Source: an uncultured Pseudomonadota bacterium
GTDB lineage: Bacteria; Pseudomonadota; Alphaproteobacteria; RUG11792
Length of the DNA: 51,309 nt
Assembly: GCA_902772645.1 (NCBI GenBank)
Contig: CACYBM010000051.1
Coordinates: forward strand, 1-51,309
Direction: 5' to 3'
The notes beneath the pieces were generated by a model. It was not told the DNA's origin and ran no database searches. It saw only the letters and a program-made list of their open reading frames with translations. Of this stretch, positions 38,684 to 48,338 are shown piece by piece (the stretch's first letter is position 1; each line of letters starts with the position of its first letter). The position numbers were made by a program, and so were the translations under genes.

Positions 38684-39184
38684 TCATTTTTTATTATTTA
38701 TAATAGCACTACGAGCCAGGAAATCAGCATTCTCATTATTCAAACAATTTGAATGTCCTTTTACCCAATGCCAATTAATACTTCTTTCTTCATTTAGATC
38801 ATATAATGGTACCCATAAATCCTTGTTTTTTACTGGCTTATTATCTTGTGTCCTCCAATTATTTTTTATCCAGGTATAAATCCATACAGTAATGCCATTT
38901 CTTACATATTCACTATCTGTGTACACATGTATATTAATTAATTTCGGTAATATACTAATAGATTTCATAGCAGCCATTAATTCCATTCTATTATTCGTTG
39001 TCTTCTCTTCATATCCTGATAATGTACTTCGTTTATTATTATTGAGAAACACAGCTCCCCAACCTCCAGGGCCTGGATTTCCCATACATGATCCATCAGT
39101 ATATATTTCCACCAAATCCCAATCATGTAATGACTTAATGAAATCATTTATATCTTTATTAGTTATTTCGAAAGCATTGGTCAT
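38684..39184 (-). CDS. rnhA: ribonuclease HI
   Basis: RNase HI cleaves RNA in RNA-DNA hybrids. All core motifs are present: EIYTDGSCMGNPGPGGW (first Asp), NNRMELMAA (Glu), YTDSEYVRNGI (Asp), INWHWVKGHS and the final ENADFLARSA (Asp). The 166 residues include about 20 extra N-terminal residues. Single gene on the minus strand. Confidence 0.96.
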   Translation of the reverse strand: MTNAFEITNKDINDFIKSLHDWDLVEIYTDGSCMGNPGPGGWGAVFLNNNKRSTLSGYEEKTTNNRMELMAAMKSISILPKLINIHVYTDSEYVRNGITVWIYTWIKNNWRTQDNKPVKNKDLWVPLYDLNEERSINWHWVKGHSNCLNNENADFLARSAIINNKK

Positions 39185-39637
39185 GATATTTCAATTCATA
39201 GATTCATATTACATATAACTAATTATATTATATATTATTATAGGTAATTTTATTTAACATTTTGTAAATTAAATTATAATTTTTGTTTAATACACACAAC
39301 ACATTCTACAATTCTAATAAAAACTATATATGAAATACTATGGTTTATTTTAATAAACATTATTTTCTATAATAATAAACATTTACACTATACATAATTA
39401 GTTATTTTATTGTTGATATTAATGAAATAAATACTTCTATTCTATTTACTTCTTCACTAATAACAATATTGTTTTTGATACAACATTTTTTTATAAAGCT
39501 GTTTTTTATAGTATAACTAGTTAGTACATAATTATTGATATTGTATTTTATGCAATAATATGCCCTAATCTTCAGATAAATACTATCTTAATAATAGTAT
39601 CTATCTGTTTATTTTATATTGTATTACAAAAATAAAG
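39185..39637. other. intergenic region with long inverted repeat
   Basis: 453 A/T-rich bases upstream of rnhA. A 14-bp inverted repeat with one mismatch lies at 39573-39607 (CAGATAAATACTAT and ATAGTATCTATCTG). It is followed on the plus strand by a T-rich tract. It lies just beyond the 3' end of the minus-strand gene 39638-40471 but has no T-tract in that direction, so its role is unclear. Confidence 0.45.
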
Positions 39638-40471
39638 TCAGTATAAAAATAAAGCTTGTTTTATACAATATTCATTTAATTTTTGTAATTTATTTGATTG
39701 TTTTTTATATGGTGTATTACAATTTGGAAATTTATTCACTATATTAATAAATTCTTCTGTTTTTCTAATAAACTTCCATGAAATTTTCTTAAAGTTATTG
39801 TAGTAAACATTATTTTGATTGTTATTACATTCAGAATAATATTTCAATGCAGCTAGTAATGTTTCATTATAATTAATAACATTATTTAATATTTGTGAAA
39901 AATTGAAACCAAGAGAAGCAGCAATTTTGATCTGCTTAATATCATTTGACATTAATTTTGTATTTTCTGATATTAATGAATTAAATATTTGTTTTCTATT
40001 TTTATTTTGATTACTTATTTTGATTAGTGAATTAGTAATATCCATGATAGTTGCTGGATCGAAATTATATTTATTATCTTTTATCGTATTATCTTTAGCA
40101 ATACTATCATTATTTTTGTTAATATTGTTTTCATCTTTATTATAATAAACATGTACATTGCTATAAATAATAGGCATATTATGATTGTTTTTTTCATTAA
40201 ACATATTATAGATATCATTATTGTGTTGTTCCAGCATTTTATTATGTGAATTATTCCAATTATAAGTTTTCTTATCATAATTATTTAATTGCTGTTTTTT
40301 ATTTTGATAATTTTTTTTAGAATCTGAATTTAAACTGTTGCTGTAAGTATTACGGTAATTACTATATGTTCCGTAATGACGATTAATATGTTGTTGTTGT
40401 GAGGCAATACACATATTGTGTACCATAGCTACTAGCAATGGAACTACCAAAGTTTTATTAAAAAAGTACAT
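39638..40471 (-). CDS. Asn-rich exported protein of unknown function
   Basis: The signal peptide is clear (TLVVPLLVAMVHNMCIASQQ). Residues about 25-140 are rich in Asn, Tyr, Ser, Lys and Gln. The C-terminal 140 residues form an ordinary helical domain (KIAASLGFNFSQILNNVINY, then NFKKISWKFIRKTEEFINIV). The layout (signal, Asn-rich linker, small helical domain) is like the protein at 9351-10403, but the C-terminal domains are not visibly related. No known family. Confidence 0.7.
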   Translation of the reverse strand: MYFFNKTLVVPLLVAMVHNMCIASQQQHINRHYGTYSNYRNTYSNSLNSDSKKNYQNKKQQLNNYDKKTYNWNNSHNKMLEQHNNDIYNMFNEKNNHNMPIIYSNVHVYYNKDENNINKNNDSIAKDNTIKDNKYNFDPATIMDITNSLIKISNQNKNRKQIFNSLISENTKLMSNDIKQIKIAASLGFNFSQILNNVINYNETLLAALKYYSECNNNQNNVYYNNFKKISWKFIRKTEEFINIVNKFPNCNTPYKKQSNKLQKLNEYCIKQALFLY

Positions 40472-40701
40472 AAGTTCTCCTAAAAATTAATTAACATTGT
40501 GTTAATCCAGTAATAATTTTATTACACACTATGGCATTTCACAACATGAAAAGTGCAATTTATTTTATTTTTTTATTAAAAATGAATAAATCAAATAAAA
40601 TAAGTAATTATTTGAAACAGATACTATTCATGACTTAATAAAATCACTTGATATGATAAATAAAGAACTAATAATATTAAGTGTTTATTATAGCTTATGC
40701 A

Positions 40702-41331
40702 CTATAAATTTGATTTAAAACGACAAATATCGTTTAATATACATTTACTACAATTTGGCTTCCTAGCAGTACAAGTATATCTTCCATGCATTACTAATAG
40801 ATCACTAGCAGTATTGTGATATTTACTAGGAATTACTTTATATAAATCCTGTTCTATTTTTATAACATTTGTGTTGTTAGTTAATCCTAGTCTTTTTGAA
40901 ACTCTAGCAACATGAGTATCCACTGCTATATACGGTGCATTGCATATGTTATTTAATACAACATTAGCACTTTTTCGACCTATACCAGGTAATGACTCTA
41001 ATACTTTTCTATCCAATGGAATTTCTGAATTATATTGTTCTACTAATAATTTGGACAATGCAATAATATTTTTTGCTTTATTATTATATAAACCAATAGT
41101 CTTTATATAACTCTTAAGATTATCCAATCCTAACTCTAACATTTGTTCAGGAGTACTAGCAATTTTAAACAGTTTCTCAGTAATAGCATTTACTGACTGA
41201 TCTTTCGTCTGAGCTGACAACAAAACTGCTATAAGAAAAGTATAATTGTTTATACTATTAAGTTCGGAGGATACATTAGGAAATAATGAAGTTAATCTCT
41301 CCATTATTTCTAAAGCAAATGTATTCTCCAT
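40702..41331 (-). CDS. nth: endonuclease III
   Basis: Nth is a DNA glycosylase/AP lyase for oxidised pyrimidines. The helix-hairpin-helix LPGIGRKSANVVLNN carries the catalytic Lys, and AVDTHVARVSKRLGL the catalytic Asp. The C-terminal iron-sulphur cluster loop has four cysteines (C-x6-C-x2-C-x5-C, CTARKPNCSKCILNDIC). The 209-residue length is normal. It begins 15 bases after the mucR stop and is probably co-transcribed. Confidence 0.96.
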   Translation of the reverse strand: MENTFALEIMERLTSLFPNVSSELNSINNYTFLIAVLLSAQTKDQSVNAITEKLFKIASTPEQMLELGLDNLKSYIKTIGLYNNKAKNIIALSKLLVEQYNSEIPLDRKVLESLPGIGRKSANVVLNNICNAPYIAVDTHVARVSKRLGLTNNTNVIKIEQDLYKVIPSKYHNTASDLLVMHGRYTCTARKPNCSKCILNDICRFKSNL

Positions 41332-41346
41332 GTTGGTAATTGGATA

Positions 41347-41835
41347 CTAAGCAGCTCTTGATTTCTTCTTACCGCTACTACCTAATCCCGTTGTTTTAGC
41401 AATATTACTACGACGTTTTGCATATGATGGGGCAACCACTGGGTAGTCTGCTGACAATCCCCAACGCTCTTTATACTGCTCAACAGTCATGTTATATACT
41501 GTCTTAAGATGTCTCTTTAACATTTGTAACTTTTTGCCATCTTCTAGACAGACCAAGTAATCATCATGTACAGAATCTTCAATTGATACTGCAGGGCTAC
41601 GTCCTGGGTTTGAATTAACTGATTCTCCAACATCTTTTAAACTATCCATGAGAGCAGCAGTAAATTTCTTTAATAATACATTTACTTCTTCAACTGTCAC
41701 TTTATTGGTTGACATGTATGCAGCTGTCAATTCAACAACTTGCTTCATGAAATCTTGAACCATTAAGCTTTCTGGCTTAGAACTATCAAACACTGCACTG
41801 CTAGTGTGATTACGTTTCAACTGTAAATTACTCAT
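41347..41835 (-). CDS. mucR: MucR/Ros-family transcriptional regulator
   Basis: This alphaproteobacterial regulator controls surface, cell-cycle or virulence genes in relatives. The conserved C-terminal half reads CLEDGKKLQMLKRHLKTVYN, then TVEQYKERWGLSADYPVVAP and SYAKRRSNIAK. I start at the ATG at 41835 (MSNLQLKR, 162 residues), since the longer frame begins at a TTG. The zinc ligands of classical Ros are incomplete: the second Cys is Asp, and the last His of HLxTHYN is Val. The fold may therefore be metal-free, as reported for some Ros/MucR proteins. It is upstream of nth. Confidence 0.92.
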   Translation of the reverse strand: MSNLQLKRNHTSSAVFDSSKPESLMVQDFMKQVVELTAAYMSTNKVTVEEVNVLLKKFTAALMDSLKDVGESVNSNPGRSPAVSIEDSVHDDYLVCLEDGKKLQMLKRHLKTVYNMTVEQYKERWGLSADYPVVAPSYAKRRSNIAKTTGLGSSGKKKSRAA

Positions 41836-42023
41836 AATTAAGTATATCCTTAATAAATACAACTTGACTTACGTCATCCTATTAATATAATGTTAATACA
41901 ATTAAAAATGTAATGCAATAGAAAAAATCAAATAATTCAAAAAAAAAAAAACAATGTAGCAGAATTTGATGCTATAAATACAAAATTATCACAGTATTCA
42001 CTATTTTTTATATTATACAATAG

Positions 42024-42440
42024 TTAATACAAAATTTTAAATAAATTAACAATTGCTACAGATAATAGTATTGGTAAAATAAAAGGAATATTTTTACTTT
42101 TAATGAAAAATGATGTAATTATGCCAAAAATTCCAATTAATATTAGTACAATTGACAAACTAGTATTGTATAAAAATGGAGAAACAAATAAAATGACAAA
42201 ATAATCAGCAAGCCCAATGGATTCTTTATTAAAGAATATCTTTGTAATTAAACCTATAAAAATAAAAATAACAAATATAACAAGATTGCATTGAGGATAT
42301 CTGATATACCATACAAAACATGACATACAAAATATAGATAGAGGTACTATCCCTACAGATTTATACCTGATGTCCTGTACAGACAATATTATTGCACTAA
42401 TGAAAATAACTAGTAATATAATGTGATCTAATAACAACAA
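42024..42440 (-). CDS. minimal type 4 prepilin peptidase (A24 family)
   Basis: A very hydrophobic protein of 138 residues with five or six membrane helices. The two catalytic aspartates of A24 peptidases are visible: D23 in SVQDIRYKSVGIVPL (D followed by the V-P pair) and D79 in SIGLADYFVI (G-x-x-D motif). A late PFILPI matches the usual P-F-x-P motif. The N-terminal methyltransferase domain of PilD is absent, so it resembles CpaA/TadV-type or trimmed PilD enzymes. A likely substrate is the pilin-like protein at 35952-36434. Divergent from the AmpG-like gene. Confidence 0.75.
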   Translation of the reverse strand: MLLLDHIILLVIFISAIILSVQDIRYKSVGIVPLSIFCMSCFVWYIRYPQCNLVIFVIFIFIGLITKIFFNKESIGLADYFVILFVSPFLYNTSLSIVLILIGIFGIITSFFIKSKNIPFILPILLSVAIVNLFKILY

Positions 42441-42729
42441 AATCTATTTAGGGTATGATATTAAATGATATATAAATATGATAATACTATAAATTGTAAT
42501 ATGACATTATGTATTCACTTATATGTGACACAATTAACAGTTAATGTGAGTATAACTGTATCGCAATATTAAACAATTATTATACCAATATCGTATTGAT
42601 CAAAAAACATTGCTATATTTGGATAGTTATGCAATTATTTAAATAGCATTTTATATATTTCAGTTAATGGTTTATTAAGTACAAATTTGTCATTTTAATA
42701 ATCCACAACGGTATAATTGTAATATAATT
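42441..42729. other. divergent intergenic region
   Basis: About 300 A/T-rich bases between the prepilin peptidase gene and the AmpG-like gene. It should contain both promoters, but none is distinct. No repeat or ORF noticed. Confidence 0.3.
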
Positions 42730-42735
42730 AAGGAG
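42730..42735 (+). promoter_or_regulatory. ribosome binding site supporting a TTG start
   Basis: AAGGAG lies 6 bases before the TTG at 42742. It is one of the best Shine-Dalgarno sequences in the window and supports a non-ATG start for the transporter gene. Confidence 0.7.
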
Positions 42736-42741
42736 TATAAT

Positions 42742-43974
42742 TTGAGATTTAATAAGCAATTATTCTTCATATTTTGCGGAGGAGCACTAGGTGGTGTTGT
42801 ATTCCTAGGAATAACATCTAGTTTTGCGCTAATGCTATCTGAGAATGGATTTGAATTAAAAAATATATCATTAATCCTTTTTGCAACGCTTGCTTATAGT
42901 TGGAAATTTTTGCTATCTCCATATGTTAAGAAAATAATACATAATTACTCAATAAAAAAAATCACAGCACTTGTACAATCTCTAATATTAATACTATTTT
43001 CTACTTTAGGAATATTTGCTAATTACAAATCGATATTGCTAGCATCTATTAATGTGCTGTTGTTAGCTACTATAACAGCTTCTCACGATATTATATGTTC
43101 ATACATAAAATTAAAGAACTTCGAGACGAAAGAGTTTGGAATAGTCGGAGCAGTATCCAATACTGGGTTCAGAATAGGAATATTGTTAAGTACTGGAATA
43201 TTACTATATCTGGCAGAAAAAATAGGATGGCAATATTCATATTTTTATTGTATTGCACCTGTAATAATAATTAGTTTAATTTCTGTATTTTGCTTAAAAT
43301 TAAAAGATGTATCTAATGAGAATACAGTAATTGCAAACAATAAGAAGAAATATGAATCAAATAAATCTCCTATGAAAAACTTAATAAAATCATTAGTTGC
43401 TTTTTATGAACAGTATCCAGTATTAATAATATTACTAATAGTATTTTCCTTCAAAGTATCTGATTCAACTGTAAATTCTACTAAAGTAATACTACTTGCA
43501 CACTTGCATATTGATAAAGTAACAATAGCTAATATTTGTCAAATACCAGGAATATTTGGATTAATATTAGGAGGATTTCTTGCAGGTATAGTATCCTATA
43601 AGTATAATATTAGTAATTGTTTAAAGTATTCATTATTACTGCAATTACTAGTTTGTTGTTTATTCTTCTATATTAGTATTACAGACAGCAATCTTATGAA
43701 AATGGCAATCATATTAAATATATCCAGTTTAATATTTGGATTTTCAAATGTAATGTACAGAGCATTTGTGGATACTATTTCAAATGGTGATATTAATGTT
43801 AATACTTCATTGGGATCAATTGGCCCATTATTTAGAACTATATTATCCAGTGCTTCATTCTTAATACTAGACTTTACTGGATGGAGTATGTTCTATGTAA
43901 TCTGCGCATTAGCAACAGTTCCAGGAATTGTAATTTGTTATAAAAATAGTTACCAAAAATTGTTGTTTAGATAA
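42742..43974 (+). CDS. MFS transporter, AmpG/PAT-like
   Basis: The 410 residues form about 12 membrane segments. The N-terminal GVVFLGITSSFALMLSENGF, then SLILFATLAYSWKFLLSPYV pattern matches the PAT/AmpG family, in which the first helices end in a KFLWAP-like motif. AmpG carriers bring muropeptides into the cytoplasm, while related PAT carriers move acetyl-CoA or siderophore peptides. The precise substrate cannot be told from sequence. The start is a TTG preceded by AAGGAG. A terminator-like hairpin follows at 44000-44037. No cell-wall recycling gene is adjacent. Confidence 0.8.
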   Translation: MRFNKQLFFIFCGGALGGVVFLGITSSFALMLSENGFELKNISLILFATLAYSWKFLLSPYVKKIIHNYSIKKITALVQSLILILFSTLGIFANYKSILLASINVLLLATITASHDIICSYIKLKNFETKEFGIVGAVSNTGFRIGILLSTGILLYLAEKIGWQYSYFYCIAPVIIISLISVFCLKLKDVSNENTVIANNKKKYESNKSPMKNLIKSLVAFYEQYPVLIILLIVFSFKVSDSTVNSTKVILLAHLHIDKVTIANICQIPGIFGLILGGFLAGIVSYKYNISNCLKYSLLLQLLVCCLFFYISITDSNLMKMAIILNISSLIFGFSNVMYRAFVDTISNGDINVNTSLGSIGPLFRTILSSASFLILDFTGWSMFYVICALATVPGIVICYKNSYQKLLFR

Positions 43975-43999
43975 TAGTGCATTAAAAAAAACAAACATA

Positions 44000-44037
44000 A
44001 AGATTATAACTTATTTAATATAATGAATTATAATCTT
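44000..44037 (+). terminator. terminator-like hairpin after the AmpG-like gene
   Basis: AAGATTATAA (44000-44009) and TTATAATCTT (44028-44037) form a perfect 10-bp stem with an 18-base A/T loop, followed by TTATATATC. It lies 26 bases after the stop codon. The stem is A/T-rich, so moderate strength. Confidence 0.55.
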
Positions 44038-44574
44038 TTATATATCAAATAATAAATAATCAATAAGTAATAGCTTATCATGAAAATAAGTTAATATAAT
44101 ATATTCAATATGCTGGCACAAAGTAATAAACAAAACGTATACAAACAATGATAAATTAAATAGTATTAACTTTACGAATTATCGTGTATCGATAAATTGG
44201 TATTGCGAAACAGATAAGTAGCAAGTTTATTGGAGTAAGAGGCATTTATTAGTATGGTTTATGTTGATTATTTGATAAATGCTAAATATTATATAATACT
44301 TAATAATAAAAAGAACTATATAGCAGAAAATACTATAAATAGTAATGGATAATATAGAAAATACAATAGGTAGTAAATAATAATTTTGTAAATTTTTTAC
44401 GTTATTGATAAGTAAGTATATAAATTTCTTGTATAATAAAATACAATATTAATTGTTTAATTATTTTTTTCTTTATTAATAAAATATATAATTATTAGTT
44501 AATAAAAAATATTGAATTTATTAATAAATGATGATACAATAATTATATGAAGGGAATTGTATGAAGTATTTATC
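44038..44574. other. intergenic region upstream of the USP-like gene
   Basis: About 540 A/T-rich bases. I see no gene or strong repeat. Any regulation of the downstream exported protease must lie here. Confidence 0.3.
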
Positions 44575-46785
44575 ATGTCAAATTTATTAAAATTAACATT
44601 ACCATTATTTACATTATTAATACCTAATGCAATATGTGGTTTTAATGATATATTAATAGAACTATTGCCACATTCTACCAATATAGGATTGAATAAATGG
44701 CAAGTCTTTGATAATACATTTACTAACAAAGAACTATCGTTAAATGATATTTTACAAATATATGGGGAAGATTCAAATAATAGATTGACCAATACAAAAA
44801 TGCTTGTAAATGGATTACAGCCGGATATTACAAATATAACATCTACTGATACAAAAATGTCCTTAGATGAACTATTGCAAAATATTACACAAGGAGATGG
44901 TAAAATAGTAGAGAATTATTTATTCCAATATTATAAGAATAAATTAATAAAAACACATCACATAATTGATTCAGAATATGATCTTAAACCGCATATTGAA
45001 TTGTGTGATGAAAATATTAATAAAACAAAAATAACGGTAGATCAGAATGAAACAAAACAGTTCCAAGAGTGTATAAAAGATGAGAATATGAAAAATTATT
45101 CACTAATGTTATCTGATTCATTACTAAATAATTATTTATATAATATAAGTAAATTCCAATTTGTCTCAGATGACGAAAATGCAAACGTATATCAATATTT
45201 TAATGCCATGAAAAATGCTCTACAGACATCGTGTAATCAAAATAGTACTAATAAACAAATAATTAAAGAACTATATTATAATAAATTTGATAAGTTACAA
45301 GTACATAATCCATTATTAAATGAAATAGCTGACTTATATATTGATTATAAATTTAATAATAATAGTGGTAAAATAAAAGATTTTTTAAAAGATAATAAAT
45401 ATAACATAAATAAAAACTCATTACTTAATAATTTGTTGAACTTTTATACTTTGGGATTTACAGATATTATAAATCAAGTAGTAAAAGGTAGTCTAGTATT
45501 AAGAAATGAATTACCAAAACTGACACTAAATAATAAAGTATTAACTGATGATTATAACAAGGAACTTGATGATAAGACAAAGTATATCATAAAAATGGCA
45601 AATCACAATATTGGTATATGTTGGTTTAATACAAGTGTTGCAACAGTATTAGCTGCTGCAATAAATAGTAATAATAAAAATTTATTAAAAAATACTAATT
45701 TTGCAAGATTTATTAATCATTTAGAAGAAGTTCAAAAAGATCGTGCAAAGGAATTTAAAAAGAAAAATGGTGTAGGAATAACGCGTGTGGAAGAAACTGT
45801 TATAGCCCCAAATACACTGGGGTACAGAATATCCTGGATAGGAATGACTGATCAAATAGATATATTGGAAGAATTTGATAGGTTTGAAAAACAGATGAAA
45901 AAAAAGAGACTAGAATATTGGAATAAAGAACCAGGAGTATTGCCTGCTAAATCAGAGCTTTATAAAATGATAAATGCGAATAAGGAAGTAGAAACAAAGA
46001 GAATTGACAGATTTAAAAATGGTAATAATAGTTCATATAATAATTTCTCTGGTAATTTTGCAAGTAATTGCTTTTATGGTATAAACCTACTTACTAGAGT
46101 GTTTCCAGAGTTAAAACAAATATTAACACCTATATACGATATCGATACAAGTAATTTGGACAGTAGCGCTGAAGACTCAACTTGTGGAGATATGATAGAT
46201 AATAGGATTAGTTCGTTTAGCAATATAGCCCAGCAAGACACATACAAAAAAATACATTATCAATTTGATCCAAAGGGAAGTGAATCATATGAGAATGCTA
46301 ATGTGAATATAATAAAAAATAAATTAACAGTAGATAACTTAAAACATATAAAATACTTACCAGAGTATATGTTGGTAACTGGAGAACATTATGATAGTAA
46401 TAGTACTGACAGAATACCTGGTACGAAATTTGATGCAAAATTACACGAACATGTTGTTGGATTTAATAGGAAGTCAGAATTAGTAATAGCTGAATTGTCT
46501 AGTATGGCAATGCACAAAAATGGTGCAAAGCATGCATATGCATTGTATAAAGGCAATGATGGATGGTATATCATGGATGATAATAGTAAGAAAGAAAATA
46601 ATCTATACAAGAAATTAACACAAACAGAATTTGATGAAATAGTAGCACGAGATAAAGTAGAAGCATTTATATATAAGAAGTTATATTGTAACACAATAGA
46701 TAAAAACAATAATAACAGTTCAGATAATAGTAATACAACTAATAATACAACACAACAAACTAATAATACAAAAAACAATAAATAA
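44575..46785 (+). CDS. exported protein with USP-like (C19) deubiquitinase signature
   Basis: The 736 residues start with a signal peptide (LLKLTLPLFTLLIPNAICGF). I prefer the ATG at 44575 to the TTG at 44557. Residues about 25-335 are helical and unlike anything I know. Then comes a Cys box, NHNIGICWFNTSVATVL with C349, resembling the ubiquitin-specific protease box N-x-G-N-T-C-[YF]-x-N. About 300 residues later a His box reads ELVIAELSSMAMHKNGAKHA (H653), then YALYKGNDGWYIMDDNS with D668/D669. It closes with VEAFIYKKL, like the final strand of USP domains. Order and spacing fit a C19 papain-like fold. The C-terminus is an Asn/Thr tail. A host-directed deubiquitinase is an inference. Confidence 0.65.
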   Translation: MSNLLKLTLPLFTLLIPNAICGFNDILIELLPHSTNIGLNKWQVFDNTFTNKELSLNDILQIYGEDSNNRLTNTKMLVNGLQPDITNITSTDTKMSLDELLQNITQGDGKIVENYLFQYYKNKLIKTHHIIDSEYDLKPHIELCDENINKTKITVDQNETKQFQECIKDENMKNYSLMLSDSLLNNYLYNISKFQFVSDDENANVYQYFNAMKNALQTSCNQNSTNKQIIKELYYNKFDKLQVHNPLLNEIADLYIDYKFNNNSGKIKDFLKDNKYNINKNSLLNNLLNFYTLGFTDIINQVVKGSLVLRNELPKLTLNNKVLTDDYNKELDDKTKYIIKMANHNIGICWFNTSVATVLAAAINSNNKNLLKNTNFARFINHLEEVQKDRAKEFKKKNGVGITRVEETVIAPNTLGYRISWIGMTDQIDILEEFDRFEKQMKKKRLEYWNKEPGVLPAKSELYKMINANKEVETKRIDRFKNGNNSSYNNFSGNFASNCFYGINLLTRVFPELKQILTPIYDIDTSNLDSSAEDSTCGDMIDNRISSFSNIAQQDTYKKIHYQFDPKGSESYENANVNIIKNKLTVDNLKHIKYLPEYMLVTGEHYDSNSTDRIPGTKFDAKLHEHVVGFNRKSELVIAELSSMAMHKNGAKHAYALYKGNDGWYIMDDNSKKENNLYKKLTQTEFDEIVARDKVEAFIYKKLYCNTIDKNNNNSSDNSNTTNNTTQQTNNTKNNK

Positions 46786-47437
46786 AGTAGTAAAGTAAAA
46801 TAATATTAAAAAAATGGAATTTATTAGTAATAATGCAAAATAAAGTAATAGCAAAAAGAAATAAAAATATTATACAAAAAAATAAATTAAAATGCTATAA
46901 GAGTGTATTTACAATGTTAGGAAGAGAGTATATTTTGGCAAAAGTGAATTAATAAATTGGAAAATTTCTATTGGGATGGGAAGTAAAATATACTAATTTA
47001 TTGTATTTTAATATAGTAAAAAATTCTTACCAATACTATTAAGTAATAATATCAATTGCATAAAGGATTTATTATTATAGCATTACATGATATGTTATAT
47101 TTTATTGTAGAAAAAAGCTTATTGTATAATATTACTGATAACTTATACAATATTAAAAAGACATTTAAAATTACACAATAGACTCAATATAAAACATTAC
47201 TATAAATAATATTTTATAAAGTAATATAACATAAATTGTTTACCAAAACTGACATCATAATATGACTATACAGTACAAATAACTGAAACAACCATAATTA
47301 TAAATTAACTTAACAACATTTACAAAAACTTCCTATTATAAACACATATTGTAGAATTACATACAAAGACATGTCATACTGGAAATACATGAAAAACTTA
47401 CATAGTAATTAACATTACACATATCAATGTTAAAGAA
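46786..47437. other. intergenic region
   Basis: About 650 A/T-rich bases between the USP-like gene and tsaE, which converge here. The 15-base word CTTACCAATACTATT at 47027 also occurs at 38302 in the tandem array. No gene or clear terminator. Confidence 0.35.
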
Positions 47438-47812
47438 TTACAATTTTATTATTTTATATTGTACATTACTATTTACTATATAATCATATATTATATCCGG
47501 CCATTCTATTAAGGCTATTCCATAATTAATAAATTCTAGCAATCCTAAGTTAAATACTTCTTTCTTGCTTTCTAATCTATATAAATCAACATGCCATACT
47601 TCACCTTTTGTAGTATTATATACATTAATTATATTAAATGTGGGACTAGTTATTACTTGGCTATTTATCAAAATAGATTGCAAAAAGAACCGGGAAAATG
47701 TAGTTTTACCAGTTCCTAAGTTGCCTTGTAATAATACAGTATACGGAGGATTTATACTATTGGATAAATCAACAGCAATTCGTTTTAGTGTGTTTATGGG
47801 ATATTTATACAT
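47438..47812 (-). CDS. tsaE: tRNA threonylcarbamoyladenosine biosynthesis ATPase TsaE
   Basis: TsaE is the small P-loop ATPase that works with TsaB-TsaD to make t6A37 in ANN-decoding tRNAs. The sequence shows VLLQGNLGTGKTTFSRFFLQ, SPTFNIINVYNTTKGEVWHV and DLYRLESKKEV, then a short C-terminal part with ALIEWPD. Start: the frame is open further to 47971, but the extra N-terminal part is a hydrophobic low-complexity string unlike TsaE. The ATG at 47812 (MYKYPINTLKRIAVDL) gives the usual helix before the P-loop and a 124-residue protein. Confidence 0.88.
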   Translation of the reverse strand: MYKYPINTLKRIAVDLSNSINPPYTVLLQGNLGTGKTTFSRFFLQSILINSQVITSPTFNIINVYNTTKGEVWHVDLYRLESKKEVFNLGLLEFINYGIALIEWPDIIYDYIVNSNVQYKIIKL

Positions 47813-48037
47813 AATATATAGTATTTGTGTTAAATATATACTATATAATACCATATTGCTAATATATTGTTGGTAATCTAATATTAGAATCATTAATTGT
47901 AATAGCAAACGAGTATATTTTTGGCTAATAATTGACATTAATTTTCCATTTTTATATAAATGGTAATACATATTAACCGAATACTAATGAATATATATTA
48001 GTATAATAGTGAAGAATATTTTTTTTAGGATTTGAAC

Positions 48038-48338
48038 ATGTATAATCATATTAAATTTTCTCAGCTGTACTATTAGTTTTAGGATACAGTACAACAAGTG
48101 TTTATTATGCACAGCAATCTGCGTATAATAAGGTATCACACCACTAAAAAGTAAACAAATACGACTCTAGTTTACAAAAACAACATCCAATTGCAAATAA
48201 TACAATAAACCAAACGGTAAAAACACAAGCTGGAGCAAATAATCAAATAGTAAAACAAAATGAGTATAAGACGTTAATTCAAATGCTGCTAAAAATAATA
48301 ATATGATAACAAAGCAGCAGTAGTAGCACAAAAAACCA
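48038..48338 (+). pseudogene. decayed 5' part of an exported-protein gene
   Basis: From the ATG at 48038 the sequence reads MYNHIKFS. If one T is dropped from the TTTT run near 48056 it continues AVLLVLGYSTTSVYYAQQSA, a convincing signal peptide. The same frame goes on through YNKVSHH, a stop, VNKYDSSLQKQHPIANNTIN and QTVKTQAGANNQIVKQNEYK. A second frameshift near 48288 leads to NSNAAKNNNMITKQQ, two stops, then the open frame at 48339-48842. The gene was therefore probably one exported protein of about 265 residues, now broken at four places. Confidence 0.6.

Noticed and set aside
47020-47430. Second 119-bp-type tandem array
   Set aside because: Only one 15-base word is shared with the array at 38302, and no steady period could be found.
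47813-47971. N-terminal extension of tsaE
   Set aside because: Hydrophobic low-complexity residues not found in TsaE, and the ATG at 47812 gives a normal protein.
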